From the NCBI RefSeq assembly GCF_030758345.1, contig NZ_JAVAMO010000003.1:186001-250000 (forward strand): a stretch of DNA of 64,000 nt, in the 5' to 3' direction. The DNA is from Ruegeria discodermiae (GTDB taxonomy: Bacteria; Pseudomonadota; Alphaproteobacteria; Rhodobacterales; Rhodobacteraceae). Numbering within the stretch: position 1 is the stretch's first letter; each line of letters begins with the position of its first letter. The notes beneath the pieces are model-generated. The model made no database searches, was not told the DNA's origin, and was given only the letters and a program-made list of their open reading frames with translations. Made by a program: the position numbers and the translations under genes. Positions 36,760 to 45,588 of the stretch are shown one piece after another.

Positions 36760-37060
36760 CAACTTGCTGGAAACAAAATGAAGGCAAGAATCGCGGTCGT
36801 CAAACAGCTAAATAAGCACCTGAGAAAGACTTTGCAGTACGAAAAGTTGGCACAAAGTTTGCCCGATGTGTCTCGACCCCCCAATTTGAATCATCAGCAT
36901 AGAGCAGACATTTGTTTCCACGATGCCGACGGCTGTTTTGTCCGCTAAGCGGCCAATGAAGCGAACATCCGTGAAGTTTGGATATGATGGCCGGGCAGGC
37001 TATTTCGCATATCGTTCGAATACTATCAGCATCAGCCCAAATCTTCACTACCTTCCAAAC
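36760..37060. other. AT-rich intergenic stretch without a supported gene
   Basis: About 300 bp, much lower in GC than the rest of the window. Short frames on the minus strand have no family resemblance. The segment near 36944-36975 recalls the degenerate, coding-like remnants common in Rhodobacteraceae intergenic DNA, but I could not compare it. Together with the GNAT gene and the 250 bp before it, it looks like a small acquired islet. Confidence 0.4.
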
Positions 37061-37288
37061 TCAGTCGCCGCCTGTTTTGTCCTCCACCCAGCGCCGAATT
37101 CGGGGCCCGGCGATCAGGATGATCACAAAGGCGATGGGCCAGCTCAGGCTCCAAGCGCCCATCCAGTCGCCAAGGGTGTGGGGACCGAACCCGACCGCCT
37201 TGAGCGTCGCCACGCAGGTCACGATGCAGGACATCAGGCCCGAGGTGATCAGGCTGAATACAACATGAGCGAAACGGCGCGGGATCAT
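37061..37288 (-). CDS. DUF2798 domain-containing small membrane protein
   Basis: 75 residues with two hydrophobic helices (about 8-28 and 43-62), typical of DUF2798 (FAHVVFSLITSGLMSCIVTCVATL...WPIAFVIILIAGPRIRRWV). The function is unknown. The start at 37288 overlaps the hyi stop by ATGA, so it is coupled to the isomerase upstream; a start nine codons earlier would lie inside hyi. Confidence 0.85.
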   Translation of the reverse strand: MIPRRFAHVVFSLITSGLMSCIVTCVATLKAVGFGPHTLGDWMGAWSLSWPIAFVIILIAGPRIRRWVEDKTGGD

Positions 37289-38055
37289 GGCAGGCCTGCC
37301 CCCCATGACATCCAACCCAGCGTCTCGGCAGTGTTGGGGTGCGAGGGCGTGTATTCGGCGCTGACCCAGCCCGCATATCCGCTGGCGTCAATCGCGGCAA
37401 AAAGCGCCGGGAAATCGATCGGCCCCGGTGCGGGTTCGCTGCGATCGGGGGCTGCGCCGATCTGGGCGTGAAAGGCGCCCGCGCCAAACCGCTCCCAGAT
37501 ACCTGCCGCATCGCCGTGGATCATCTGCGCATGATAACTGTCATATTGCAGCCCCACATTGTCACGCGCCACTGCGGTCAGGATATCGCTCGCCAAGTGG
37601 TAGTCGTTCAGGAAATACCCCGGCTGCGCCACCGGGTTCAGCGGCTCAATGGTGAAGTGCTGCGTCGGGGCCTGATCGGCAAGCCATTGCAGGTTCTGCA
37701 CATATGTCTCAAACGCACCCGGCCCCGGATCATACCCGGCCATGACGTGGATGAGACCCGGCTTGATCTCACCGGCAAAGCGCAGGGTGCGCCGCATGTC
37801 AGAGCGGAACCGCGTTTCGCCGCCGGGAATGGCGGCATAGCCCGGCCTGCCGCCGGTGTAGTTGGGCGGAGGCGCGTTGATCAGGACCAGTTCCAGCCCG
37901 CTGGCCAGCAGCCCGCGATGGGTTTCCTTGGCCGGATGCTCATAGGGATAGAGCACCTCGACCCCCTCAAACCCGGCGCGTGCCGCCGCGCGAAACCGCT
38001 CGCCATAGGGCAGTTCCGGGAACAGGTGGCTGATATTGGCGGCAAATCGCGGCAT
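37285..38055 (-). CDS. hyi: Hydroxypyruvate isomerase family protein
   Basis: 256-residue TIM-barrel sugar isomerase-like enzyme. The N-terminal FAANISHLFPELPYGERF, metal ligand Glu in TIEPLNP near residue 142, HAQIGAAPDRSEPAPG near 210 and the C-terminal SAEYTPSH match Hyi/OtnI. Hyi interconverts hydroxypyruvate and tartronate semialdehyde in glyoxylate/glycerate metabolism; OtnI acts on 2-oxo-tetronate. The two cannot be separated here. ATG at 38055 chosen because the family begins P-R-F/L-A-A-N. Divergent from the EamA permease gene. Confidence 0.88.
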   Translation of the reverse strand: MPRFAANISHLFPELPYGERFRAAARAGFEGVEVLYPYEHPAKETHRGLLASGLELVLINAPPPNYTGGRPGYAAIPGGETRFRSDMRRTLRFAGEIKPGLIHVMAGYDPGPGAFETYVQNLQWLADQAPTQHFTIEPLNPVAQPGYFLNDYHLASDILTAVARDNVGLQYDSYHAQMIHGDAAGIWERFGAGAFHAQIGAAPDRSEPAPGPIDFPALFAAIDASGYAGWVSAEYTPSHPNTAETLGWMSWGAGLP

Positions 38056-38227
38056 GGGATCTCTTTTCGGGCCGAGAAAACCGCCAAACGCGCCAGGCGG
38101 CAAGTGCCAAAGGATCAAAAACGACCAATTGTCGAAATCAGACCAGATCACGAGGGAGGAGTATTCTCAGATGATCCGGACAGGGCGATTCGGCCCGGGT
38201 CTTCATACAGTCAAAAAGGATCGCGGG

Positions 38228-39160
38228 ATGACTCTCGGACCCGATCCCCTGCGTGGTCAGCCCACTGGCTATGGCGGGCGCGGCTTTGCGCTGAACGGCA
38301 ACCTGCTGGCCATGTCATCGATGATGATGTGGGCGGCGGGGTTTCCGGCGGCCGAGATGCTGCTGCAGACCTGGCCGCCGCTGACGCTGATTGCCGCGCG
38401 CTTCGCCACAGCAGTCCCGGTCATGATCCTCCTGTGGCTCTGGCTGGATGGACACAGGCAGATGCTGGGCGCCAATTGGGCGCGCGCGCTCTGGGTCGGA
38501 GGGATCGGCTTTGGCGGCGGCACGTATCTGATCCTGCTGGCACAAGCGCTGACCGATCCGGTCACCGTCGCATTGATCGCCTCTTGCGCACCTCTGGTGG
38601 GGGCGGTTCTGGAATTCCTGACAAAGACCCGACGGCTCAGCTGGCGTCTTGCCTTGGGGGTTGCGGCGTCTATTGCCGGCGGCATCGTTGCCACCAACTC
38701 ATTGGAACCTGGCCAGATCGGGCTCGGCGCATTCTGCGCGGTGGGGGCCACCATTCTGTTTACCTGGGCCAGCATGGTGACCGCACGCGATTTCCCGACC
38801 CTGTCCTCCATCGGGCGGGGCACGATTACGCTGACCGGGGGGCTGATCGCGATCGCGGCGGCCAGTCTGATCGGGCTTGGCCTTGGTCATGACCTGATGC
38901 CGCGCGCGCCTATCGATCAGGGCCAGATCGGGATGCTGCTGATCTATGCCTGTCTGGCGCTGGGGCTCAGCCAGGTGCTGTTTGTCGCCTCCATCGGCAA
39001 GCTGGGTGTGACGGTGGCCTCGTTTCACATCAACACCGCGCCCTTCTATGTGATGATCATCATGATGGTTCTGGGCGCGGGCTGGAACTGGATGCAGGCC
39101 CTTGGCGCGGGCATTGTCGCGCTTGGCGTCGTGCTGGCCCAAAGCGGCGGGCGCGCTTAA
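38228..39160 (+). CDS. DMT superfamily (EamA) transporter
   Basis: 310-residue membrane protein with ten hydrophobic segments in two EamA repeats (about 28-150 and 165-305), as in drug/metabolite exporters such as RhaT/YdcZ-like proteins. The start at 38228 has AAGGA 9 nt upstream. Substrate unknown. It lies divergent from hyi and convergent with the small membrane protein gene that ends the FAD-oxidoreductase operon. Confidence 0.9.
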   Translation: MTLGPDPLRGQPTGYGGRGFALNGNLLAMSSMMMWAAGFPAAEMLLQTWPPLTLIAARFATAVPVMILLWLWLDGHRQMLGANWARALWVGGIGFGGGTYLILLAQALTDPVTVALIASCAPLVGAVLEFLTKTRRLSWRLALGVAASIAGGIVATNSLEPGQIGLGAFCAVGATILFTWASMVTARDFPTLSSIGRGTITLTGGLIAIAAASLIGLGLGHDLMPRAPIDQGQIGMLLIYACLALGLSQVLFVASIGKLGVTVASFHINTAPFYVMIIMMVLGAGWNWMQALGAGIVALGVVLAQSGGRA

Positions 39161-39171
39161 CCCTGCCCCTG

Positions 39172-39468
39172 CTACAAGGCTTGCCTGGGAAGGGGCAAGC
39201 ATCCCGGCAGACCGGCAGGCAGCACCAGCCGCGCCCCGGCCCGATAAAGCCTCAGCGCGGCGCGCGGGTCTTCTGCGGCAAGCGTCACGGAGACCGGGCC
39301 TGCTGCAAGAAGTGACATGTCCGGCTCCAACCGGTTCATGAAATCCGAAGACGGCAGAACCACCACATAACCCGGCGCGGCATCGCTCATCAGGCTGACC
39401 ACCACCAGCGTCGAGAGCCACCCGAGAACGAGCAGCGGCAGGGCAATCAGCACCCGCCTAATAGTCAT
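39172..39468 (-). CDS. Small membrane-anchored hypothetical protein, fourth gene of the FAD-oxidoreductase operon
   Basis: 98 residues. One hydrophobic helix near the N-terminus (RVLIALPLLVLGWLSTLVVV, about 4-23) is followed by a short periplasmic part with no recognised motif (PDMSLLAAGPVSVTLAAEDP). The first codons overlap the end of the upstream gene by 11 nt. No homologue family comes to mind. Its position at the end of the operon suggests a partner of the envelope proteins before it. It could also be longer if translation starts eight codons earlier. Confidence 0.65.
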   Translation of the reverse strand: MTIRRVLIALPLLVLGWLSTLVVVSLMSDAAPGYVVVLPSSDFMNRLEPDMSLLAAGPVSVTLAAEDPRAALRLYRAGARLVLPAGLPGCLPLPRQAL

Positions 39469-40510
39469 GGATATGTTCCAGTTCGAGGCCATCCTCCTGC
39501 ATCCCCCGCAGCCTGTCGGCCAGATCCGCGACCTTTACCAAGATCAGATGACGATAATCCCCGTATCCCTGTCGGGCAAAACTGTAGAGCGCATCCAGCC
39601 GCGCCGCCTCGGCAGAAATCGCGGTGAACAGGATGTCGTCATTTCCGGCGATCTCGACAAAATCGATCCCGTCGGCCGCCATCTCGCTCAGAAGGGTGGT
39701 CAGCGCCCGGTAGCGTGGCGTTTCGATGACAAAACCGTCGCTGTGCCGCCCGACAAGCTGCACCTCGTCATAAGATGCCAGGTCAATCGGATCGGTGCCC
39801 CGCACCACCATGCGCAGGGTCAACTCATCCGCGCCGACCTCTGCCACGGCGGCGGCAATCACATCGGCATAAGCCGCCTTGGCGCCATATTCGAGGCCAA
39901 GCGCCGTCTTGCGCTCTCGGTCGCGAAGCCCCTGCACCTGCAGCGCCTCCAACGCCTGCGCATCTTCGCGGAAATCCCATTTGTACCACGGGATCTGCTG
40001 CAGGAACCGGGCATACGCCGCGGCCTGCTCCGCCGACAGATCGTCCGTTTCCGCCCTCTGAGACCCGCGCAGCATTGTCGCCACCCGCCCGATGGTTTCC
40101 TCGTAGGCCGCCTTCAGCATCAATTCGAGCGTGAAGCTCGACCCGATCACATAGACCATCTGTTTGGTCGATCCGTCGATGCCGCCATGCGCAGACGATT
40201 TCTCGGAAAGCTGACAGAGCGAGGACCAGAATTGTCCGATGCTGCGCAGATAGCCGAATTCATGCGGATCGCCGGTGCTGATCACCTTGGCATAATCGTC
40301 ATAGGAGTGAACGATGTGCCATTCCGGATAGGTCATGAAGGTGCGTGATTCCGCCCGGTGATGTTCGGACGGTAGCAGAGAGGCATACGCCTCGCCACCC
40401 CCCTCGCCCCGGCAGCTTGTTTCCACATAGATCACCGGCGCCACCAGCACCACGGCCAGCAAGGCGACAACCAGCAGCAAACGCCCTATCCAGCGCAACA
40501 GGAACCTCAT
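39458..40510 (-). CDS. Conserved membrane-anchored protein of unknown function
   Basis: 350 residues. An N-terminal transmembrane helix (LLLVVALLAVVLVAPVIYV, about 11-29) leads to a large periplasmic domain with blocks ESRTFMTYPEWHIVHSYDDY (about 55-74), YVIGSSFTLELMLKAAYEET and a C-terminal HLILVKVADLADRL. The well-kept Trp/His/Tyr-rich TYPEWHIVHSYDDYA block suggests a conserved active or binding site. I do not recognise a named domain. Coupled by 4-nt overlap to the 4-TM gene upstream and 11-nt overlap to the next gene. Confidence 0.8.
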   Translation of the reverse strand: MRFLLRWIGRLLLVVALLAVVLVAPVIYVETSCRGEGGGEAYASLLPSEHHRAESRTFMTYPEWHIVHSYDDYAKVISTGDPHEFGYLRSIGQFWSSLCQLSEKSSAHGGIDGSTKQMVYVIGSSFTLELMLKAAYEETIGRVATMLRGSQRAETDDLSAEQAAAYARFLQQIPWYKWDFREDAQALEALQVQGLRDRERKTALGLEYGAKAAYADVIAAAVAEVGADELTLRMVVRGTDPIDLASYDEVQLVGRHSDGFVIETPRYRALTTLLSEMAADGIDFVEIAGNDDILFTAISAEAARLDALYSFARQGYGDYRHLILVKVADLADRLRGMQEDGLELEHIHDY

Positions 40511-40914
40511 GCGCGACGCTCGATGAAGAGGCCCGCATAAAGCGCAAAACCCCCAAGCGCCAGATGCGGCAGGTTCGCAAGGATGCGGCCCAGCGATAGG
40601 TCCATACCCAGAGAGGCATTGGTAAAGATGCCCATATCCAGAAACCCGTACCCGGTGAAAAAGCCGAAGATACCGTCGCCCAGATAGGCCGCACCGAACA
40701 GGATCAGGAACATCCGCGCCGCATTGCGCGACATCAGCCCCGCCACCAGCGCCCAGAGGGCCGAGGCCACATGCAGCGCATCATCGTAGAAATCCAGCGC
40801 AAAAATGCCAAAGGCCAGCCCGTTCTCATCGGTCAGTCCGGGGATGTAGTTGATCGAGGCCGCGATCATCAGCGCGACGAAGTAGAAGATCGCGATTTTC
40901 TGGAGAATGCTCAT
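40507..40914 (-). CDS. Four-helix membrane protein, DUF4383-like
   Basis: 135 residues with four hydrophobic helices (about 4-24, 38-60, 63-83, 105-128). The pattern DDALHVASALWALVAGL and FGAAYLGDGIFGFFTG resembles DUF4383-type small membrane proteins. ATG at 40914 overlaps the FAD-oxidoreductase stop by ATGA, and its own stop overlaps the next start by 4 nt. Possibly a membrane partner, such as a quinone- or haem-binding electron acceptor for the exported oxidoreductase; this is inference, no haem ligands were proven. Confidence 0.78.
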   Translation of the reverse strand: MSILQKIAIFYFVALMIAASINYIPGLTDENGLAFGIFALDFYDDALHVASALWALVAGLMSRNAARMFLILFGAAYLGDGIFGFFTGYGFLDMGIFTNASLGMDLSLGRILANLPHLALGGFALYAGLFIERRA

Positions 40915-42398
40915 AGCTTGCTCAGATACCTGTCCCAAAAATTGCTCCGCAGCACCAGATCCGGGTCCAGAGCGCGTTTGTCGGCGGCAAAACCCGGGGC
41001 CTGCGGATAGGCCGCCACCAGTTGATCAAGCCGCGCATGCGGTCGATATGGCAGATAATAGCTGCCCTCGATCGCGACAATCCGGTCAATCAGCGTTTCG
41101 GTCATCCGCGCCATGTCGGCCTCTGCCCGTTCGGTCAGTTCCTGGCTGAAGGACATGACCGCTGCAATGCGCGGCACCGGGGCGTAGGACAGCGTGCTTT
41201 CCGAGTCGGTCGCCACATAGCGCAGGGTGACGTTCAGGAACTCCTGATACGAGGCCGGGATCACCTCGCGGCAGGCGATCAGGAAATCGTTGAACCGGTC
41301 GAAACCGACGAAATACTCATGCAGGATATCGGTGCGGTCCGGGTTGCGGTCATCCAGCGTCACCACCGGTTCGTTGATCAGGCTGTTGCGGGTGACATCG
41401 CCGCTGCTCAGGCTCGGGCCGACAAAAGTTTCGTTCCACCAGCGAAAATCCTTCATCGGCTCGCTGCCAAGCTGGGCCCGGTAAATCCGGCTTGCCACAT
41501 GGGCCATCCAGCCCGACCCGGCGGCGGGCGGCAGGTTCTGCTGGTCATCGCTCTGTCGATAGGTCACCAGCAGCGCTTCCTCGAAGAACGCCGCGCGCTG
41601 CACGTTCAGCCTGCCATAGGCCATCGTGACCTCCGGGTCTGCAAGCGCCGCCTCGAAAGCCTTGCTGAACTCATCTGCGGGCATCACCTCATAAAGCGGA
41701 TAGAGCCGTGCGTTGGGCACCATCTCGACTTCCATATCGACAATCGCCCCGATCAGGCCATAGCCGCCCATGGCATGGGCAAAGAGATCGGCGTTTTCGC
41801 TGCGCGAGCAGGTGACCAGATCGCCCGAGGGCAGCACCATCCTGAGAGAGCGAACGGTCGAGCCCATCGGGCCCAGAGGCACCGGCCAGCCATGCGCGTT
41901 CACGCTATAGGTCGCTGCAACGCCGAAATCGTTGTTTGATTGCATGACCTTGGGGGAGTACCCAATCGGGTCAAGAGCCGCGATCACATCGGACCAGCGC
42001 GCCCCGGCATGGGCGCGAAAGACACCCGCATCTGCATCCGGTTCGATCCAGCCGTTATCAAAAGTCACCGCAATGCCATCGCGCGGGATCGCCTGCCCCC
42101 CCATCGAATGCCGCGCCGCCCCGATATTAAAGGCGCGCCCGTCCTGCTGCGCGGAGCGCATCTCATCGCGAACCACCTGCACAAGGGCCTCACCGGGGTC
42201 TTCACCGATAACAATATGTTTGTGGATCGGGGTCGCCGACAACCCGCTGGCATCGTTGAGCACGCCCTCACCCGAGGCAGGCACAATCCGCTTCGTCCCG
42301 GCATAGACCGGCTGCTTCGCGCCGAACCGCTCTGCCGCGACCCAGCCCGCCACTCCACCTGCGCCCACCAGGAACGCGCGTCGCGCAAGTTTTTTCAT
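40911..42398 (-). CDS. Tat-exported FAD-binding oxidoreductase (PCMH/VAO family)
   Basis: 495 residues. The N-terminal MKKLARRAFLVGAGGVAGW has a twin-arginine motif, so the folded flavoprotein is probably exported. The FAD-binding_4 domain is about 55-250, with NIGAARHSMGGQ at 91-102, in which the His is at the place where relatives such as alditol and lactone oxidases link FAD covalently, and GVAATYSVNAHGWP near 157. The C-terminal substrate domain ends near LRSNFWDRYL. Substrate unknown (polyol, sugar acid or lactone by family). First gene of a four-gene operon with three membrane proteins. Confidence 0.87.
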   Translation of the reverse strand: MKKLARRAFLVGAGGVAGWVAAERFGAKQPVYAGTKRIVPASGEGVLNDASGLSATPIHKHIVIGEDPGEALVQVVRDEMRSAQQDGRAFNIGAARHSMGGQAIPRDGIAVTFDNGWIEPDADAGVFRAHAGARWSDVIAALDPIGYSPKVMQSNNDFGVAATYSVNAHGWPVPLGPMGSTVRSLRMVLPSGDLVTCSRSENADLFAHAMGGYGLIGAIVDMEVEMVPNARLYPLYEVMPADEFSKAFEAALADPEVTMAYGRLNVQRAAFFEEALLVTYRQSDDQQNLPPAAGSGWMAHVASRIYRAQLGSEPMKDFRWWNETFVGPSLSSGDVTRNSLINEPVVTLDDRNPDRTDILHEYFVGFDRFNDFLIACREVIPASYQEFLNVTLRYVATDSESTLSYAPVPRIAAVMSFSQELTERAEADMARMTETLIDRIVAIEGSYYLPYRPHARLDQLVAAYPQAPGFAADKRALDPDLVLRSNFWDRYLSKL

Positions 42399-42619
42399 CG
42401 GGTCTCCACCTTGCACCTGAACCACCAGCCCGGACCGAAGAAAACGCCGTTTCACTTACGATCCCGTCACAGCCGACAGTATCCGCCGACCGGGCCAGAG
42501 CGCTAGGTCATGAATTCCACCGCTTCGGCGCTCGTTCTTCATCGCGTGTGTCAGCATAGCCAAGTTTCTGCCGCCAGAACGTATTTGCGACCGTTCAGGC
42601 CTCGTGTTAAGGCGCGCGA

Positions 42620-43129
42620 ATGATCACTCGCACCCATACCAAGGGCGATGCGCCTTCGATCGCGGTCTATTCCGAATGCGAGCGCTACCGGTACAGCCTC
42701 ACACGGGTCTGGGACCCGACCGGGCGCAAGGCCCTTTTTGTGATGCTGAACCCCTCGACCGCCACCGAAGTGCAGAACGACCCTACCGTCGAGCGCTGCG
42801 AGCGGCGGGCGCGGGCGCTTGGGTTCGGGGCGTTTCAGGTCACCAACATCTTTGCCTGGCGCGAGACCGACCCGCACAAGATGCGCGGCACTGCCGATCC
42901 CGTTGGCCCGGACAACGACGCTGCGATCCTGGATGGGGCCGCCTGGGCCGATCAGGTGGTCGCCGCCTGGGGCACCCATGGTGCGCATCTAAACCGCGGC
43001 CCCCAAGTCGAAGCTCTGCTGCGCGACGCGGGGCACGCATTGTTTCATGTGGGCCTGACCAAGCAGGGCCACCCGCGTCATCCGCTCTATGTGGCCTATG
43101 CGCAGCAACCCGAAGCCTGGCCCGCTTAA
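42620..43129 (+). CDS. DUF1643 domain-containing protein
   Basis: 169 residues. The family pattern is clear: YRYSLTRVWDP, ALFVMLNPSTA, DPTVERCERRARALGFGAFQVTNIFAW and VVAAWGTHG. DUF1643 proteins are of unknown function and often occur near mobile or restriction genes, although none is seen here. Soluble, monocistronic, starting 221 bp from the divergent FAD-oxidoreductase gene. Confidence 0.92.
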   Translation: MITRTHTKGDAPSIAVYSECERYRYSLTRVWDPTGRKALFVMLNPSTATEVQNDPTVERCERRARALGFGAFQVTNIFAWRETDPHKMRGTADPVGPDNDAAILDGAAWADQVVAAWGTHGAHLNRGPQVEALLRDAGHALFHVGLTKQGHPRHPLYVAYAQQPEAWPA

Positions 43130-43225
43130 TCAGATATTAACCACCTTTGCTTTATAGCTTTGACCCAACCGTTCTTCGTATGTTCTGCTTCAGACGCGCG
43201 GCACGGCAACAGGCGGAGGTGCAGG

Positions 43226-44236
43226 ATGATCGTATTTGCCAGCGTCATAGGCCTGATGGCGGCAGGCGGCGCGGTCCTGCTGACCTCAATCGATCCTGAG
43301 CAGAGTGACGAAACGGATGAGGATGATCTGACACCGGACGAAGACACGTCTTCAACCGAAAGCGCAAGAAACGGTGAGGGGGAAGGCCCCGATACACCGG
43401 AGGAGCCTCCGGATTTGCTTCATCAGATCATAGCCGGTGATGCCTCCAACAACGTGCTTGAGGGCGCAAGTGGCGATGACCAGATCAACGGCTATGGCGG
43501 CGATGACTCACTGAGCGGCGGCGGCGGCGATGACGATCTGCATGGCGCCGATGGGCAGGATATACTCTCGGGCGGCGCGCATGACGATACGCTGCACGGG
43601 CAGGACGGTGGCGACACCCTGATCGGCGGCGAGGGGGAAGACAGCCTGTTCGGCCATTTCGGGCAGGATCACCTGCGAGGCGGTGACGGGTCCGACACGC
43701 TCTATGGCGGTCAGGACGCCGACAGCCTCGATGGTGGGCACGATGACGATGCGTTGCATGGCGGCTATGGCGACGACACGCTGAAGGGCGATAAGGGGCA
43801 GGACAGCCTCTTTGGCGGTGAAGGGGATGATCTGGTGATCGGAACCGGCGATATCGGCCAAGAGAGCATAGATTACCTCAATGGCGGCGAAGGTGCGGAT
43901 ACGATCCTTGCCGGCGCGGGCGACATCGTCACAAGCGGTGCCGGTGCAGACCAGCTCTATCTCGACTCCGGCAGCGAAGAGGAGGACGGGGCGGCGGTCA
44001 TGGATTTCGATCCGCTTGAAGACCGTCTTGTTCTGGTGGTTGAAAACCCCGAAGAGACCGAAGCAGAGATCACGGTCGAACCCGACCCCGATCAGAACGG
44101 CCTGAGTCATGTTCTGCTGGATGGCATCCCGGTCGCTACCCTGCTGTCGAAAACGGCAATCGACCCCGCCGACATCCAGCTGGTCGACGTCCAGAGCATG
44201 CCAGAGCTGATGGCAAAAGGCGCAGCCGCCCTATAG
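43226..44236 (+). CDS. Calcium-binding RTX-repeat protein with N-terminal anchor
   Basis: 336 residues. An N-terminal hydrophobic stretch (about 1-21) is followed by an acidic linker, then about twelve GG-x-G-x-D-x-L nonapeptide repeats (about 75-230) that fold into a calcium-bound beta-roll, and a C-terminal domain (MDFDPLEDRLVLVVE) common in roseobacter RTX proteins. Probably displayed on or released from the cell in calcium-rich seawater. GGAGG ribosome site. No type I secretion genes lie nearby. Its role is unknown. Confidence 0.88.
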   Translation: MIVFASVIGLMAAGGAVLLTSIDPEQSDETDEDDLTPDEDTSSTESARNGEGEGPDTPEEPPDLLHQIIAGDASNNVLEGASGDDQINGYGGDDSLSGGGGDDDLHGADGQDILSGGAHDDTLHGQDGGDTLIGGEGEDSLFGHFGQDHLRGGDGSDTLYGGQDADSLDGGHDDDALHGGYGDDTLKGDKGQDSLFGGEGDDLVIGTGDIGQESIDYLNGGEGADTILAGAGDIVTSGAGADQLYLDSGSEEEDGAAVMDFDPLEDRLVLVVENPEETEAEITVEPDPDQNGLSHVLLDGIPVATLLSKTAIDPADIQLVDVQSMPELMAKGAAAL

Positions 44237-44272
44237 CCCAAGCTGCATGGCAAGATGGCGCACATAAATCCT

Positions 44273-44301
44273 TTGCCATTGCCCGCAATTCCCCGTATAC
44301 G
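44273..44301 (+). promoter_or_regulatory. Candidate promoter of rpsO
   Basis: TTGCCA at 44273-44278 and TATACG at 44296-44301, spacing 17 bp, about 105 bp before the rpsO start. This leaves a leader of about 100 nt, enough for S15 autoregulation as known in other bacteria. Confidence 0.45.
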
Positions 44302-44405
44302 CGCGCATCCGCCTCGGAATCACCGTGTCGGTTCACTCTCCATGGGCCTGTGCTGGACGACATCCCGGCCTGCGCCATTTACTCTAACCCTGCAAGGAGA
44401 CCCCG

Positions 44406-44675
44406 ATGTCGATCACGACCGAAGAAAAAACACGCGTCATGAAAGAATTCGCAACCAAGGAAGGCGACACCGGTTCGCCCGAAGTCCAGGTTGCCGTGCT
44501 CAGCTCGCGCATTGCCACGCTGACCGAACATTTCAAGACCCACAAGAAGGACAACCACGGTCGCCGTGGCCTTCTGAAGATGGTTGCCCAGCGCCGCAAG
44601 CTGCTGGACTACCTCAAGGGCAAGGACGAGGCCCGCTACCAGGACCTCATCAAGCGTCTGGGCCTGCGCCGCTAA
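44406..44675 (+). CDS. rpsO: 30S ribosomal protein S15
   Basis: 89 residues, exactly the bacterial S15 length. Binds 16S rRNA helices 20-22 and nucleates assembly of the platform. The motifs [15 protein letters not shown] and [19 protein letters not shown] and the C-terminal [24 protein letters not shown] are diagnostic. AAGGAG ribosome site. Followed by a strong terminator 22 bp after the stop. In most bacteria pnp follows directly; here a cyclase gene lies between. Confidence 0.98.
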   Translation: MSITTEEKTRVMKEFATKEGDTGSPEVQVAVLSSRIATLTEHFKTHKKDNHGRRGLLKMVAQRRKLLDYLKGKDEARYQDLIKRLGLRR

Positions 44676-44697
44676 GCCCGAAAGACATGACCGTCAG

Positions 44698-44727
44698 AAC
44701 GCCTGCTCATTCGAGCAGGCGTTTTTT
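44698..44727 (+). terminator. Rho-independent terminator of rpsO
   Basis: Perfect 11-bp stem (44698-44708 with 44713-44723), loop ATTC, followed by a T-run to 44727. Confidence 0.92.
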
Positions 44728-44787
44728 GTTGAGGAACACTGCGCGCTGACGCAAAGATGATTGACCAAGTGACCCGAAAGCGCAGCA

Positions 44788-45378
44788 ATGACCGACTGGA
44801 TCGACCTGACCCTGACACTGAATAACAAAACGCCAATCTACACCGAAGAGGATTATTCCGACCCACCCTTCGCTGCCATGCCCTGGTCAAGCGTTGCCGA
44901 TATGCGCTTCGAGGTCTGGCAATTGGCGCTTGGGACCCAGACCGGAACCCATATCGACGCCCCGGCCCATTTCGTAGCAGGCGGCGCAACGATCGAAACG
45001 TTGCTGCCAGCGGAGATGATCGGACGCTACCGGCGCGTCGACGCCAGATCTCTGGAAGAGGACGACCTGCAGGTAGACTGGGACGCCGAGACGCATCTGC
45101 TGCTCGACGCGCGACGGCCGCATCTGGCCAAACCGCATGTGTTGCGCAGGCTGATCGAGCGATCTCCGAAGGTCTGCATTCTTGCCGGGGAATTGCGTAT
45201 CGCCGATGATGACCCGCTTTGGTTCCACATCAATCTGACCCGGACAGGCCGGTTTCTTGCGGAAGATCTCCGCGTCGATCACATCGACACAATTCCTGAC
45301 AGCGGCGAGGCCGTCACCATGCCCTTGCACCTGACGGGGTTGAGTGGGTCACCTGCGCGGGTCTTGATCGGGTCGTAG
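44788..45378 (+). CDS. Cyclase family protein (kynurenine formamidase-like)
   Basis: 196 residues. The zinc-binding signature GTQTGTHIDAPAHF (H-x-G-T-H-x-D-x-P-x-H class) is at about residues 49-62, with Gln in place of the first His, and LLDARRPH near 105 matches a family segment. Members hydrolyse N-formylkynurenine or related amides, or act as cyclases; the missing first His argues for a different substrate or reduced metal binding. Located between rpsO and pnp on the same strand, after the rpsO terminator. Confidence 0.85.
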   Translation: MTDWIDLTLTLNNKTPIYTEEDYSDPPFAAMPWSSVADMRFEVWQLALGTQTGTHIDAPAHFVAGGATIETLLPAEMIGRYRRVDARSLEEDDLQVDWDAETHLLLDARRPHLAKPHVLRRLIERSPKVCILAGELRIADDDPLWFHINLTRTGRFLAEDLRVDHIDTIPDSGEAVTMPLHLTGLSGSPARVLIGS

Positions 45379-45588
45379 GCTGCGGCCTGGGCAGGGAACG
45401 GCCAAACCGACGATCCCGTTCGCTGGCACTTCCAATCTGGCCCGTTCTGCTGTATGGCCGCAGAATCTGAGACGGTGTGCCCGGACCCCGGCACACGGAA
45501 GGAAGATAGGTTGGGGTCGGCGGCAATGGGGCCGCCATGCAAACGGGAGACCCGCAGGGGCGGGAGTGCTCCCATCTAGGATACGCAT
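45379..45588 (+). promoter_or_regulatory. Structured leader of pnp
   Basis: The 210 bp before pnp hold three hairpins in the last 115 bp: 45475-45481 with 45490-45496 (7 bp), 45519-45524 with 45531-45536 (6 bp, GGCGGC/GCCGCC), and 45562-45566 with 45569-45573 (GGGAG/CTCCC). In E. coli the pnp leader folds into an RNase III target through which PNPase represses its own synthesis; this leader could do the same. Confidence 0.5.

Noticed and set aside
36800-37048. 82-residue minus-strand open frame in the AT-rich islet
   Set aside because: No start signal and no domain; likely noncoding.
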